Positions 43,696 through 50,737 of a stretch of 60,933 nucleotides of DNA are shown one piece after another (positions within the stretch are counted from its first letter, which is position 1; every line of letters starts with the position of its first letter). Source of the stretch: Candidatus Nealsoniibacteriota bacterium (GTDB lineage: Bacteria; Patescibacteriota; Minisyncoccia; Minisyncoccales; PWPS01); contig PWGJ01000059.1 of NCBI GenBank assembly GCA_003554445.1, positions 1 through 60,933 on the forward strand. Reading direction: 5' to 3'. Under the pieces are notes generated by a model. That model was not told the origin of the DNA. It ran no database searches and was given only the letters and a program-made list of their open reading frames with translations. Position numbers and translations under genes: made by a program.

Positions 43696-44172
43696 ATGGA
43701 GATAATTATAATAGTTGCCAAAAGCAAAAATAATGTCATAGGCAAATGCGGAAAGCTCCCCTGGAATTTTCCTGAGGATCTGAAACATTTCCGGGAGACA
43801 ACGATGGGTAATTTTGTTATAATGGGCAAGAAAACATTTCTTTCTCTTCCGGGGAAACTTGATGGTAGAAAAGTGATAGTTCTTTCTAGAGACAAAAATT
43901 TTAATCCTAGAGATGCTAAAGTAGCCAACTCTATAGAAGAGGCTATAAATATCGCAGAGGGGAAAGTGTTTGTTGCCGGAGGAGAGAGTGTCTATCATCA
44001 GTTTTTATCGAAAGCGGATAAGATGATCATAACGGTTATCGATAAAAATTTTGAAGGAGATGCCCACTTTCCCGAATTTGATAAAGACAAGTGGAGACTT
44101 GTAAGTGAAAAAAAAGCTAAAAATAAATTATTAATTTTTAAAAAATATAAAAAAGATGAAAAATATTCTTAA
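43696..44172 (+). CDS. folA: Dihydrofolate reductase
   Basis: 158 residues. It reduces DHF produced by ThyA. IIIVAKSKNNVIGKCGKLPWNFPEDLKHFRETTMG (with Asp/Glu in PEDL), VIMGKKTFLSLPGKLDGRKVIVLSR and VFVAGGESVYHQFL match the family. The end overlaps deoC by 17 bases. Confidence 0.95.
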   Translation: MEIIIIVAKSKNNVIGKCGKLPWNFPEDLKHFRETTMGNFVIMGKKTFLSLPGKLDGRKVIVLSRDKNFNPRDAKVANSIEEAINIAEGKVFVAGGESVYHQFLSKADKMIITVIDKNFEGDAHFPEFDKDKWRLVSEKKAKNKLLIFKKYKKDEKYS

Positions 44173-44821
44173 GACGATTGATCATACCAATATAGATCCG
44201 GAAGCTACCGAAGCCGATATTATTAAAACTTGCAACGAGGCTAAGGAATACGGCTTTCGAGGGGTGGATGTTAATCCTGAATGGGTCTCTTTAGTGGCTG
44301 AGGAGCTGGAAGAGACCGATATGAAGGTCATCGTACTCATTGATCCACCTATGGGTCTTAGCAGTCACAAAGAGCGAATGGATGCTTGTAGACGAGCGGT
44401 AAAAGATGGAGTTGATGAGCTGGATGTGGTTATGAATATAATTGATCTAAAATATGAAAAGTATGATTCGGTTTTGGATGATTTATCCGAGATCGCCGAG
44501 CTGGCGGATACCAAGGTTATTATCGGATCCGGATTTTTAACTGATGATGAAATAAAAAAAGCCTCTGAATTGGTTCAGGAAGCGGGAGCTATTTGTGTAA
44601 AAACAGCTACAAATAAAGATCCTCTGGAAAGAAGACAGTTAGAGGAAAAAGCCAAACACGTTAAGATGATGAGTGAAGCGGCTCCCGACTTGCTTGTTAA
44701 GGCTTCGGCTAAAATAAGAACTTTGGAAGACGCTAAAATGATGATAGAAAACGGAGCTGATATTATTGGAACGAGTTCCGGGGTTGAAATAGCAAAGGAG
44801 CTAAAAGATATGGAAGAGTAA
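44156..44821 (+). CDS. deoC: Deoxyribose-phosphate aldolase
   Basis: 221 residues. It splits deoxyribose-5-phosphate into glyceraldehyde-3-phosphate and acetaldehyde. IDHTNIDPEATEADIIKTCNEAKEYGFRGVDVNP, DELDVVMNI, the Schiff-base Lys in ICVKTATNKDP and the second Lys in LVKASAKIRTLEDA are seen. KASAKIRT replaces KASGGIRT. It gives deoxynucleoside breakdown a route to glycolysis (tpiA). Strong overlap with folA suggests coupling. Confidence 0.93.
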   Translation: MKNILKTIDHTNIDPEATEADIIKTCNEAKEYGFRGVDVNPEWVSLVAEELEETDMKVIVLIDPPMGLSSHKERMDACRRAVKDGVDELDVVMNIIDLKYEKYDSVLDDLSEIAELADTKVIIGSGFLTDDEIKKASELVQEAGAICVKTATNKDPLERRQLEEKAKHVKMMSEAAPDLLVKASAKIRTLEDAKMMIENGADIIGTSSGVEIAKELKDMEE

Positions 44822-44830
44822 TACAAAAAT

Positions 44831-46279
44831 ATGCTTAAACCAACAATAGGACTTGAAATTCATGCCCAAGTTAAAACAAAGGCAAAGATGTTTTGCTCTT
44901 GTAGTAACTTGTCAAAAAAAGCAGATGCAAACACCAAAGTCTGTCCGGTTTGTTTGGGTTATCCGGGAGCTTTGCCAACAATTAATAAAAAAGCGGTAAA
45001 AAAAGTTATAAGGGCTGGAAAAGCTCTCGATTGTGATATAGCTGATTTTTCGAGATTTGACCGAAAAAATTATTTTTATCCCGATTTACCCAAAGGTTAT
45101 CAAATATCTCAATTGAATTATCCATTATGTGAAAATGGAAAACTGGTTATCAACGGAAAAGAGATCGGGATTACCAGAATTCATTTGGAAGAAGATACCG
45201 GAAGCTTGATTCATGAAGACGGAGTTTCTTTAGTTGATTTTAATCGGTCCGGTGTGCCGCTTATGGAGTTGGTTACGGAACCGGATATAAAATCCGGAAA
45301 ACAGGCGAGAGATTTTGCTGAAGAGTTAAGGTTGATTTTGAGATACTTGGAAGTGTCCGATGCCGATATGGAAAAAGGCCAAATGAGAGTTGAGGTGAAC
45401 ATATCTCTTTCTGAAGAATCTGAAAAACTAGGTACTAAAGTTGAGATCAAGAACCTGAATTCTTTTAAAGTTGTTGAACAAGCGGTTGATTATGAGATAA
45501 AAAGGCAGAAGAAACTAATTAATTCCGGAAAAAAGGTAAAGCAAGAGACTAGAGGGTGGAGAGAAGACAGTCAAAAAACCGTCTCCCAAAGAGCTAAAGA
45601 AGAAGCACATGACTATCGTTATTTTCCCGAACCCGATTTACCACCTTTGGATTTAAATGAAGAACCACTTAAAAAAGATAAAATTACGTTGGGTAGCGAA
45701 CTTCCTCAAAACAGAAGAGAGAGATTTAAAGAGGAATATGGTTTGGATGAGGAGCTCTTTGTAGTTGATAAGGCACTAGGGGATTACACTGAGAAAGTGA
45801 TAAGTGAAGGGCTTAATTGGTTAAAAAATAAAAAAGACAAAGTGACGAAAGAAGAAGAGCTTGAGTTTATCTCACTTTGCTCAAACTATATTCTTTCTGA
45901 TTTGCAAGGATTACTTGACGGGTCATCGGTTGTTGATGATGACTTTAAGATAACTCCGGAAAATTTTGGAGAATTGATTACTTTGGTTTTTATTGATGAA
46001 ATTTCCAGTAAAATAGCCAAAAAAGTTTTAAAAGAGATGTTTAAAACCGGAGGAGATCCGAGTCAGATAATAAAAGAAAAGGATTTGGCGCAGGTTAAAG
46101 ATGAAAGCAAATTAAAAGGAATCATTGAAGAAGTTCTTAAAGAAAACGAATCTGCTGTTGAGGACTTAAAGTCCGGAAAAAGTGAAGCAAAACAATTTTT
46201 AGTCGGACAAGTAATGGCTAAAACCAGAGGAAAGGCTGACCCGAAAGCGGTTAACCGAATTCTTGAAGAAAGGTTTTAA
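44831..46279 (+). CDS. gatB: Asp/Glu-tRNA amidotransferase subunit B
   Basis: 482 residues, the tRNA-binding and kinase subunit of GatCAB. IGLEIHAQVKTKAKMFCSCSN, CPVCLGYPGALPTINKKAV, YFYPDLPKGYQISQ, RIHLEEDTGSLIHED, DFNRSGVPLMELVTEPD are signatures. The helical and YqeY-like tail (GGDPSQIIKEKDLAQVKDESKL, FLVGQVMAKTRGKADPKAV) is complete. Its separation from gatCA is common in CPR. Confidence 0.97.
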   Translation: MLKPTIGLEIHAQVKTKAKMFCSCSNLSKKADANTKVCPVCLGYPGALPTINKKAVKKVIRAGKALDCDIADFSRFDRKNYFYPDLPKGYQISQLNYPLCENGKLVINGKEIGITRIHLEEDTGSLIHEDGVSLVDFNRSGVPLMELVTEPDIKSGKQARDFAEELRLILRYLEVSDADMEKGQMRVEVNISLSEESEKLGTKVEIKNLNSFKVVEQAVDYEIKRQKKLINSGKKVKQETRGWREDSQKTVSQRAKEEAHDYRYFPEPDLPPLDLNEEPLKKDKITLGSELPQNRRERFKEEYGLDEELFVVDKALGDYTEKVISEGLNWLKNKKDKVTKEEELEFISLCSNYILSDLQGLLDGSSVVDDDFKITPENFGELITLVFIDEISSKIAKKVLKEMFKTGGDPSQIIKEKDLAQVKDESKLKGIIEEVLKENESAVEDLKSGKSEAKQFLVGQVMAKTRGKADPKAVNRILEERF

Positions 46280-46307
46280 TTGACAATAATTAAATTAAGT
46301 TTATAAT
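46280..46307 (+). promoter_or_regulatory. Consensus promoter
   Basis: Perfect TTGACA (46280-46285), 16-base spacer, perfect TATAAT (46302-46307), starting 1 base after the gatB stop. Transcription should start near 46314, inside the hairpin that follows. Confidence 0.85.
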
Positions 46308-46330
46308 AAAGCCACCAAGGAGGTGGCTTT
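46308..46330 (+). promoter_or_regulatory. Hairpin enclosing the ribosome-binding site
   Basis: AAAGCCACC (46308-46316) and GGTGGCTTT (46322-46330) form a 9-bp stem with loop AAGGA. The SD sequence AAGGAGGT (46317-46324) lies in the loop and upper stem, and the ATG is at 46332. The same sequence would also act as a terminator for gatB. Confidence 0.65.
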
Positions 46331-46331
46331 T

Positions 46332-46613
46332 ATGGATGAAAAGTTATTTAAAGAGCTGAAAGAAAAAGGAGAGATAGGTTATAATGAAATCAGTTTAAAG
46401 CAATTTGTAGCTCTTTCTGAGTTTTTTAACATTCATTGCGATGGAGACAGTACCAAATGTATTTTAAAAAATATAGATGAGCCGGTTGAGGATGATTTGA
46501 AAATTAAAGGAGGTGAAAAACTTAGCTTTAAAGAAAAGGAGGAACTTAAAAGATACTTTAAAGAGGTGATGGGGATAAGAAAGGGAGTGATAACTATCAA
46601 GGAAGTGCAGTAG
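46332..46613 (+). CDS. Small unknown protein
   Basis: 93 residues, function not recognised. The ATG at 46332 is chosen because AAGGAGGT lies 8 bases upstream; an in-frame GTG at 46323 sits inside that SD. The protein is charged and probably alpha/beta: KELKEKGEIGYNEISLKQFVALSEFFNIHCDGDSTKCIL, then EKLSFKEKEELKRYFKEVMGIRKG. Two Cys occur. It stands alone between a consensus promoter and a terminator. Confidence 0.7.
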   Translation: MDEKLFKELKEKGEIGYNEISLKQFVALSEFFNIHCDGDSTKCILKNIDEPVEDDLKIKGGEKLSFKEKEELKRYFKEVMGIRKGVITIKEVQ

Positions 46614-46635
46614 CTAAAAATTTAAAAATATCAAG

Positions 46636-46666
46636 AGCCCGCCCTCAAAAGGCGGGTTATTTATTT
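46636..46666 (+). terminator. Terminator
   Basis: AGCCCGCC (46636-46643) and GGCGGGTT (46651-46658), loop CTCAAAA, then ATTTATTT. Ends the single-gene unit. Confidence 0.8.
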
Positions 46667-46692
46667 GACATTTTTAAAATAAATGTTATAAA
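46665..46692 (+). promoter_or_regulatory. Promoter of the secreted-protein unit
   Basis: TTGACA (46665-46670), 16-base spacer, TATAAA (46687-46692). The start of transcription is expected near 46699. Confidence 0.8.
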
Positions 46693-46714
46693 TTACAACA
46701 AAAGAACTTTAACA

Positions 46715-46768
46715 ATGGAAGGTAAGCTATTTGCTTTTTCAAGAACTGAAAGAAAGGAGGAAAAATAA
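46715..46768 (+). CDS. Possible 17-codon upstream ORF
   Basis: ATG GAA GGT AAG ... TAA encodes 17 residues, MEGKLFAFSRTERKEEK. Its stop overlaps the next gene's start (TAATG) and its last codons contain the AAAGGAGG SD of that gene. No SD precedes it. It may couple translation of the secreted protein, or be chance. Confidence 0.35.
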   Translation: MEGKLFAFSRTERKEEK

Positions 46769-47193
46769 TGAGAAAAGCAGTGATAATTTTGTTAATTCTC
46801 GGATTTTTTATCGGTTTTGGAATTCAAGCAAATGAAGTTAACGCTATGGAAGAGCCTCAAGCGCCACGTGTTTCAATAGGCATGGGATATCTCAAAACCC
46901 CGACAGCTTCCGGAGCACTTTTTGAAGGCGGTATTCGATTCACTGATGAGTTTTATCTCTTTACGGGAATCGTACCCTTCGATAAGGGTCTCCAATTGGT
47001 ATCCGTGGGAGCGGATCTTAGGTTTAATGTTGAGAAGCAGGAATTTATGCCGGGAATTGGAATTATTTTTATCGGAACTGACAAAATTACACCAACCGCG
47101 TCGTTGACTATTCAAGACGAGGAAAGTGGTATTGGATTTATGCTGAGAGGCGGCTACAACGTATTTTCGGCCGCAGCTTCTCTAAACTTTTAG
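46768..47193 (+). CDS. Small secreted beta-rich protein
   Basis: 141 residues. N-terminal signal peptide (MRKAVIILLILGFFIGFGIQ, probable cut before NEVNA or after VNA). The remaining ~115 residues are rich in alternating strands (VSIGMGYLKTPTASGALFEGGIRF, FYLFTGIVPFDKGLQLVSVGADLRF, FMPGIGIIFIGTDKITPTASLTI, IGFMLRGGYNVFSAAASLNF) and end in Phe, as beta-barrel proteins do. CPR cells usually lack an outer membrane, so barrel insertion is doubtful. SD AAAGGAGG is strong. Operon partner is a lipoprotein 13 bases downstream. Confidence 0.65.
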   Translation: MRKAVIILLILGFFIGFGIQANEVNAMEEPQAPRVSIGMGYLKTPTASGALFEGGIRFTDEFYLFTGIVPFDKGLQLVSVGADLRFNVEKQEFMPGIGIIFIGTDKITPTASLTIQDEESGIGFMLRGGYNVFSAAASLNF

Positions 47194-47206
47194 GAGGTGG
47201 AAAAAA

Positions 47207-48157
47207 ATGAAACGTAAGATTTTTCTAATGATCGGATTGTTGGTTGTATTGGGTTTCGTTCTGTCGTCGTGCCAATTTTACAGATCACACTCTGTAGTGC
47301 TGGCAGTGGAAGTTGAAGGTATGGGAGAAGTAATGTTGGATGGGGTGACGGACGGAGAACTTAAAGTTGAAGAAGGAACCATAGTGGAATTGAAGGCAGA
47401 AGCAAAAGAAGGGTGGAAATTCAGTCACTGGCAGGGTAATGTGAAAGATAAATACAGTTCCCAAACGTCCATTTTAATGGATAAAGATCAATCCATCAAA
47501 GCGATATTTGAGGAGAAAGAAAAACCACAACCAAGTTATTTTGAAGTAACAATTCTGGGTTCAAATTCACCGGTTTATCAAGGTGAAGAGATGAAAGTCG
47601 ATGTAGAAATCAGAAATAGTGGAGAGCAGAAAGACAGTCAAGAGATAAAGTTACTGGTGAGTAATAACCAAAAAGATTATCAAACGATTGCTTTAGAACC
47701 GGATGAAAAAAAGGTTATATCACTTTATTGGGAAACAGCTCTGGAAGATAAAGGTCAGTATGAAGCCTTAGTAAAATCGGATAACAGTACTGATACTATA
47801 AATCTAGAAGTCAAAGAAAAAGAAGCTGAGGATGTGAAGATTTCCTTCAATTATAGACACTTAGAAGGGGCTGAATACGAATTTACAGCTGAATATCCCG
47901 AATCCGGAAAATTTTTCCACTGGAAGTTTCCAGGTGAGAGTTTCTGGTTCAGTTATGAAAGAGATTATGTAGAGTATGAATTCAAGGAAGAGTATAGAGG
48001 GCAATCAGTTGAAGTAAAGCTGAAAGTTTTCGATGAAGATGGAGACCAGATAGGAGAGACTTATACAGGAACGGTACAAGTAAAAGAAGCTGAAGTAACT
48101 TACCACACATTAAATATAAGTACGGAGGGAGAAGGAGTAGTGTCCGCTGGACACTAA
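47207..48157 (+). CDS. Lipoprotein with InlB-type B repeat, cut off in a second repeat
   Basis: 316 residues. A lipobox (VLGFVLSSC, Cys 22) directs lipid anchoring. Residues ~34-100 are a B-repeat domain (EGMGEVMLDG...VELKAEAKEGWKFSHWQGN, SSQTSILMDKDQSIKAIFEEKE). A CARDB-like adhesion domain follows (~105-195, VTILGSNSPVYQGEEMKVDVEIRNSG), then a third beta domain. The end LNISTEGEGVVSAGH looks like the start of another B repeat that stops abruptly at a palindrome. SD TAGGAGG. Probably a surface binding protein. Confidence 0.7.
   Translation: MKRKIFLMIGLLVVLGFVLSSCQFYRSHSVVLAVEVEGMGEVMLDGVTDGELKVEEGTIVELKAEAKEGWKFSHWQGNVKDKYSSQTSILMDKDQSIKAIFEEKEKPQPSYFEVTILGSNSPVYQGEEMKVDVEIRNSGEQKDSQEIKLLVSNNQKDYQTIALEPDEKKVISLYWETALEDKGQYEALVKSDNSTDTINLEVKEKEAEDVKISFNYRHLEGAEYEFTAEYPESGKFFHWKFPGESFWFSYERDYVEYEFKEEYRGQSVEVKLKVFDEDGDQIGETYTGTVQVKEAEVTYHTLNISTEGEGVVSAGH
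48138..48156 (+). repeat. Perfect palindrome at the lipoprotein stop codon
   Basis: TAGTGTCC GCT GGACACTA: 8-bp arms, 3-base loop. The stop codon TAA (48155-48157) uses its last bases. It lies exactly where the second repeat breaks off. Confidence 0.75.
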
Positions 48158-48170
48158 TCAAAGAACTAAA

Positions 48171-48206
48171 ACCGGCACTTTTAATTATAAGTGCCGGTCT
48201 TTTTTA
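48171..48206 (+). terminator. Strong terminator
   Basis: ACCGGCACTT (48171-48180) and AAGTGCCGGT (48189-48198), perfect 10-bp stem, followed by CTTTTTT. Confidence 0.9.
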
Positions 48207-48213
48207 TACATAA

Positions 48214-48241
48214 TTGACAAAAATTAAGTTATTGATATGAT
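48214..48241 (+). promoter_or_regulatory. Promoter of the MraZ-like gene
   Basis: TTGACA (48214-48219), 16-base spacer, TATGAT (48236-48241). Start of transcription near 48248, just before the AAGGAGGG SD. Confidence 0.75.
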
Positions 48242-48264
48242 TTAATCTACAAGGAGGGATTTAA

Positions 48265-48546
48265 GTGATTAAAGTCAAAAAAGAGCATCGTAAGGGAAAA
48301 GAGATTTTTATTCCGAGAGAAATTCAACCGAATTTTGATGAGAAAGTTTATATTTTTAAACTAGAGGATACTTTCTATTTAATATCGGAATCGGAATGGC
48401 TCGATATATTTGATCGAATAGAAAAAAGAGATCAATATTCTCCAAAAAAGAAGCGACAGATAAAGAGAATGTACTCTAAAAGATCGAGAAAGGTGAAAAT
48501 AAAAGAAGATGGAAGAATCTTAATCCCGATTAAGTTCAGAAAATAA
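48265..48546 (+). CDS. Mini MraZ/AbrB-like protein
   Basis: 93 residues with GTG start and SD AAGGAGGG 6 bases upstream. The order GKEIFIPREIQPNF, VYIFKLEDTFYLISESEWLDIFDRIE and the second half VKIKEDGRILIPIKFRK follows the two SpoVT/AbrB-type swapped-hairpin units of MraZ (compare DxxGRIxIP), but full MraZ has ~145 residues; here the tail stops just after the second strand pair. MraZ is a DNA-binding repressor of the dcw cluster; that role is not implied here. A single-gene unit between strong terminators. Confidence 0.5.
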   Translation: MIKVKKEHRKGKEIFIPREIQPNFDEKVYIFKLEDTFYLISESEWLDIFDRIEKRDQYSPKKKRQIKRMYSKRSRKVKIKEDGRILIPIKFRK

Positions 48547-48565
48547 AAAAACTCCCGAACGGGAG
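48545..48565 (-). terminator. Terminator of the miaA operon (minus strand)
   Basis: On the minus strand CTCCCG TT CGGGAG (48552-48565) is followed by TTTTTTTATTTT. A 2-base loop means the effective stem is CTCCC/GGGAG. Confidence 0.7.
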
Positions 48566-48569
48566 AGTT

Positions 48570-48599
48570 AAATTAAGGGTTTAAAGCCCTTAATTTTTT
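48570..48599 (+). terminator. Terminator of the MraZ-like gene (plus strand)
   Basis: AAATTAAGGG (48570-48579) and CCCTTAATTT (48587-48596) with loop TTTAAAG, followed by TTT. It overlaps the miaA stop codon on the other strand. Confidence 0.7.
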
Positions 48600-49465
48600 A
48601 TATAACTACCCACTCTCTCTTTTGCTTCTTTAAAAGTTTCAACCCAAATTAATCTATCGTCTTTCTTTAGCCAATTTTTTTGTTTTTTTGAAAATTGTTT
48701 AGTGTTTGTTTTTATCTCTTCTATAACTTGATTTTCACTTTTCTCTTCTTTGAAATGAGGTTCCCATTCCTTATATCCGATAGTTTCCAACGGGGTTCTG
48801 TTATAATTGTTTAAAAGTTTTCGAGCTTCATCTTTTAAGCCTTTGTTTACCATTTTATCGACACGCTTGTCAATCCTTCGATGCAACTCTTCCTTTTCTA
48901 TTTTTAAAGCCAACATCAATACCGGATAATTCAGGGGTTCCTTGTTCAATTCGGGAACCGGTTTTCCGGTTTTTTCTATTATCTCCAATGCTCTAACCAA
49001 CCTACGCTTATTGTGTTTGTCTATTGACTTAGCTCTTCGAGGATCTTTATCTTTCAGCTCTTCAAAAAGTTTTTGTTCTGAAAGTTTGTTTTTTTTCTTT
49101 CTAAAATTCCAATCGGGAGCAACCTGTGGTAAGACCAGACCGTCAACAACGGCTTTAATATAAAAATAGCTACCACCACACAAAATCGGAACTTTATTTT
49201 TTTGTTGAATATCCTTTATCTTTTGACGGGCTCTTTTTTTAAAATCAGCCACAGTGAAGGTTTGATCCGGTTCAACCAGGTTTAACAGATGATGCGGAAT
49301 GCCTTGCATATCATCTATTTTATCGGTTCCGATATTCATCTCTTTATAGACCTGCTTAGAGTCTGCAGAAATAATTTCCGCTCTTTTCAAATGGCTGGCT
49401 ATTTGTAATGAAAGACTTGTCTTTCCGGCACCTGTCTGACCGGTAATTACAATTAATTTTTTCAT
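48590..49465 (-). CDS. miaA: tRNA dimethylallyltransferase
   Basis: 291 residues. It adds the isopentenyl group to A37 of tRNAs reading UNN codons. P-loop ITGQTGAGKTSLSLQI (residues 6-21), ISADSKQVYKEMNIGTDK, IPHHLLNLVEPDQTFTVADF, PILCGGSYFYIKAVVDG, DKHNKRRLVRALEII and TIGYKEWEPHF are signatures. Slightly short at the end. Adjacent to miaB, which adds the methylthio group to the same base. Confidence 0.97.
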   Translation of the reverse strand: MKKLIVITGQTGAGKTSLSLQIASHLKRAEIISADSKQVYKEMNIGTDKIDDMQGIPHHLLNLVEPDQTFTVADFKKRARQKIKDIQQKNKVPILCGGSYFYIKAVVDGLVLPQVAPDWNFRKKKNKLSEQKLFEELKDKDPRRAKSIDKHNKRRLVRALEIIEKTGKPVPELNKEPLNYPVLMLALKIEKEELHRRIDKRVDKMVNKGLKDEARKLLNNYNRTPLETIGYKEWEPHFKEEKSENQVIEEIKTNTKQFSKKQKNWLKKDDRLIWVETFKEAKERVGSYIKN

Positions 49466-49467
49466 AC

Positions 49468-50700
49468 TTAAATCAAATTTCCCTTTAAACCGAAATCGGT
49501 TGCTTGAGTAATTTTAGCCTTTTTAAATTCTCCCGAGAAATCTCTTTCGGATTCAACTTTAATTGTTTTATAACATTTGGTTTTCCCGATCAGGAGATTA
49601 TTCTTATATTCGGTCGGCAGGAAAGTCACGGTATCTCCAATCTTTTTTTTATTTTTATTTTTTGCCGTTTTTTTCAATATTTGAGTTAATTCTTTTGCTC
49701 TCCGCTTTTTTTCTCTGTTAGAAACCGTATCTTCAATTTTTGCTGCTTCGGTTTGAGGGCGAGGGGAGTAGCGGGCTATGTATGCCATATCGAATTTAAT
49801 ATCTTGAAGCAGTTTTTTGGTATTTTCAAAGGCTCTTTCATCTTCGCCCGGAAAGCCGACTATTATATCCGTAGTTAAAGTTATTTCGGGAATTTCACTT
49901 CTTATATTGGATACGATATCTTTATAATCCTCAATCTTATAAGGTCTGTTCATTGCTTGCAATATATCGTTATCACCTGACTGAACCGGAAGATTCAAAT
50001 AATCCGTTATTTTTTCGGATGACTTGATCGCTTTTATTATTTTTCCTGAAAAATCTTTGGGGTGGGAGCTGGTAAATCTAATCCAGAAATCACCTTCTAC
50101 ACTGCTAACCGACCTCAAAAGGTCGGCAAAGTCGGGTTTTTTACCTTTATTATATGAATTTACATTCTGACCCAGCAACCAGATTTCTTTAAAGCCCTTT
50201 TTAACCAATCTTTCAACTTCTTCAACAATTTCATCAGCGGGCCTCGACTTTTCTCTTCCGCGAACATAGGGAACTGCACAATAACTGCAAAAATTATCAC
50301 AACCCGTCATTATCGGTATATAAGCAATCGGCTTTTCTCTTTTTGCTTTTATTTCAAAATAATTTTTCTTTTTCGTTAGTTCCTTTAATTCATCAATCTC
50401 TTTATGCCACTCATGCAAATTCTTTATATCCATAATATGGTCAAATTCGTCCCCCAGCTTTTTTTGGTCTTCATCAAGAACACAGCCGGTTAAGATAAGA
50501 GTTTTTTCTTCCGAAAGTTGATTAATCTTTCCCCGAATACGGTCAACAACCCTCTCTCTCACTGAACAAGCGTTTATAATTAAAAAATCAGACTTCTCTT
50601 CAGAAGATTCATAAATTCCGGATTCTTCAAACAGATATGCTATTCTTTTACTGTCATTTTTATTCATCTGACAGCCGTAGGTGATTATATGGTAATTCAT
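49468..50700 (-). CDS. miaB: tRNA-2-methylthio-N6-dimethylallyladenosine synthase
   Basis: 410 residues, radical-SAM methylthiotransferase. UPF0004 domain: YGCQMNKNDSKRI with Cys for the second cluster, NACSVRERVVDRIRG, and TGCVLDED. Radical SAM: MTGCDNFCSYCAVPYVRGREKSRP (CxxxCxxC). TRAM-like tail near the end. Short spacing with miaA (2 bases). Shorter than E. coli MiaB (474), trimmed in loops. Confidence 0.96.
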   Translation of the reverse strand: MNYHIITYGCQMNKNDSKRIAYLFEESGIYESSEEKSDFLIINACSVRERVVDRIRGKINQLSEEKTLILTGCVLDEDQKKLGDEFDHIMDIKNLHEWHKEIDELKELTKKKNYFEIKAKREKPIAYIPIMTGCDNFCSYCAVPYVRGREKSRPADEIVEEVERLVKKGFKEIWLLGQNVNSYNKGKKPDFADLLRSVSSVEGDFWIRFTSSHPKDFSGKIIKAIKSSEKITDYLNLPVQSGDNDILQAMNRPYKIEDYKDIVSNIRSEIPEITLTTDIIVGFPGEDERAFENTKKLLQDIKFDMAYIARYSPRPQTEAAKIEDTVSNREKKRRAKELTQILKKTAKNKNKKKIGDTVTFLPTEYKNNLLIGKTKCYKTIKVESERDFSGEFKKAKITQATDFGLKGNLI

Positions 50701-50737
50701 ATTAACTTTTGGTAATCCACCTTTTTATATGAGTATA

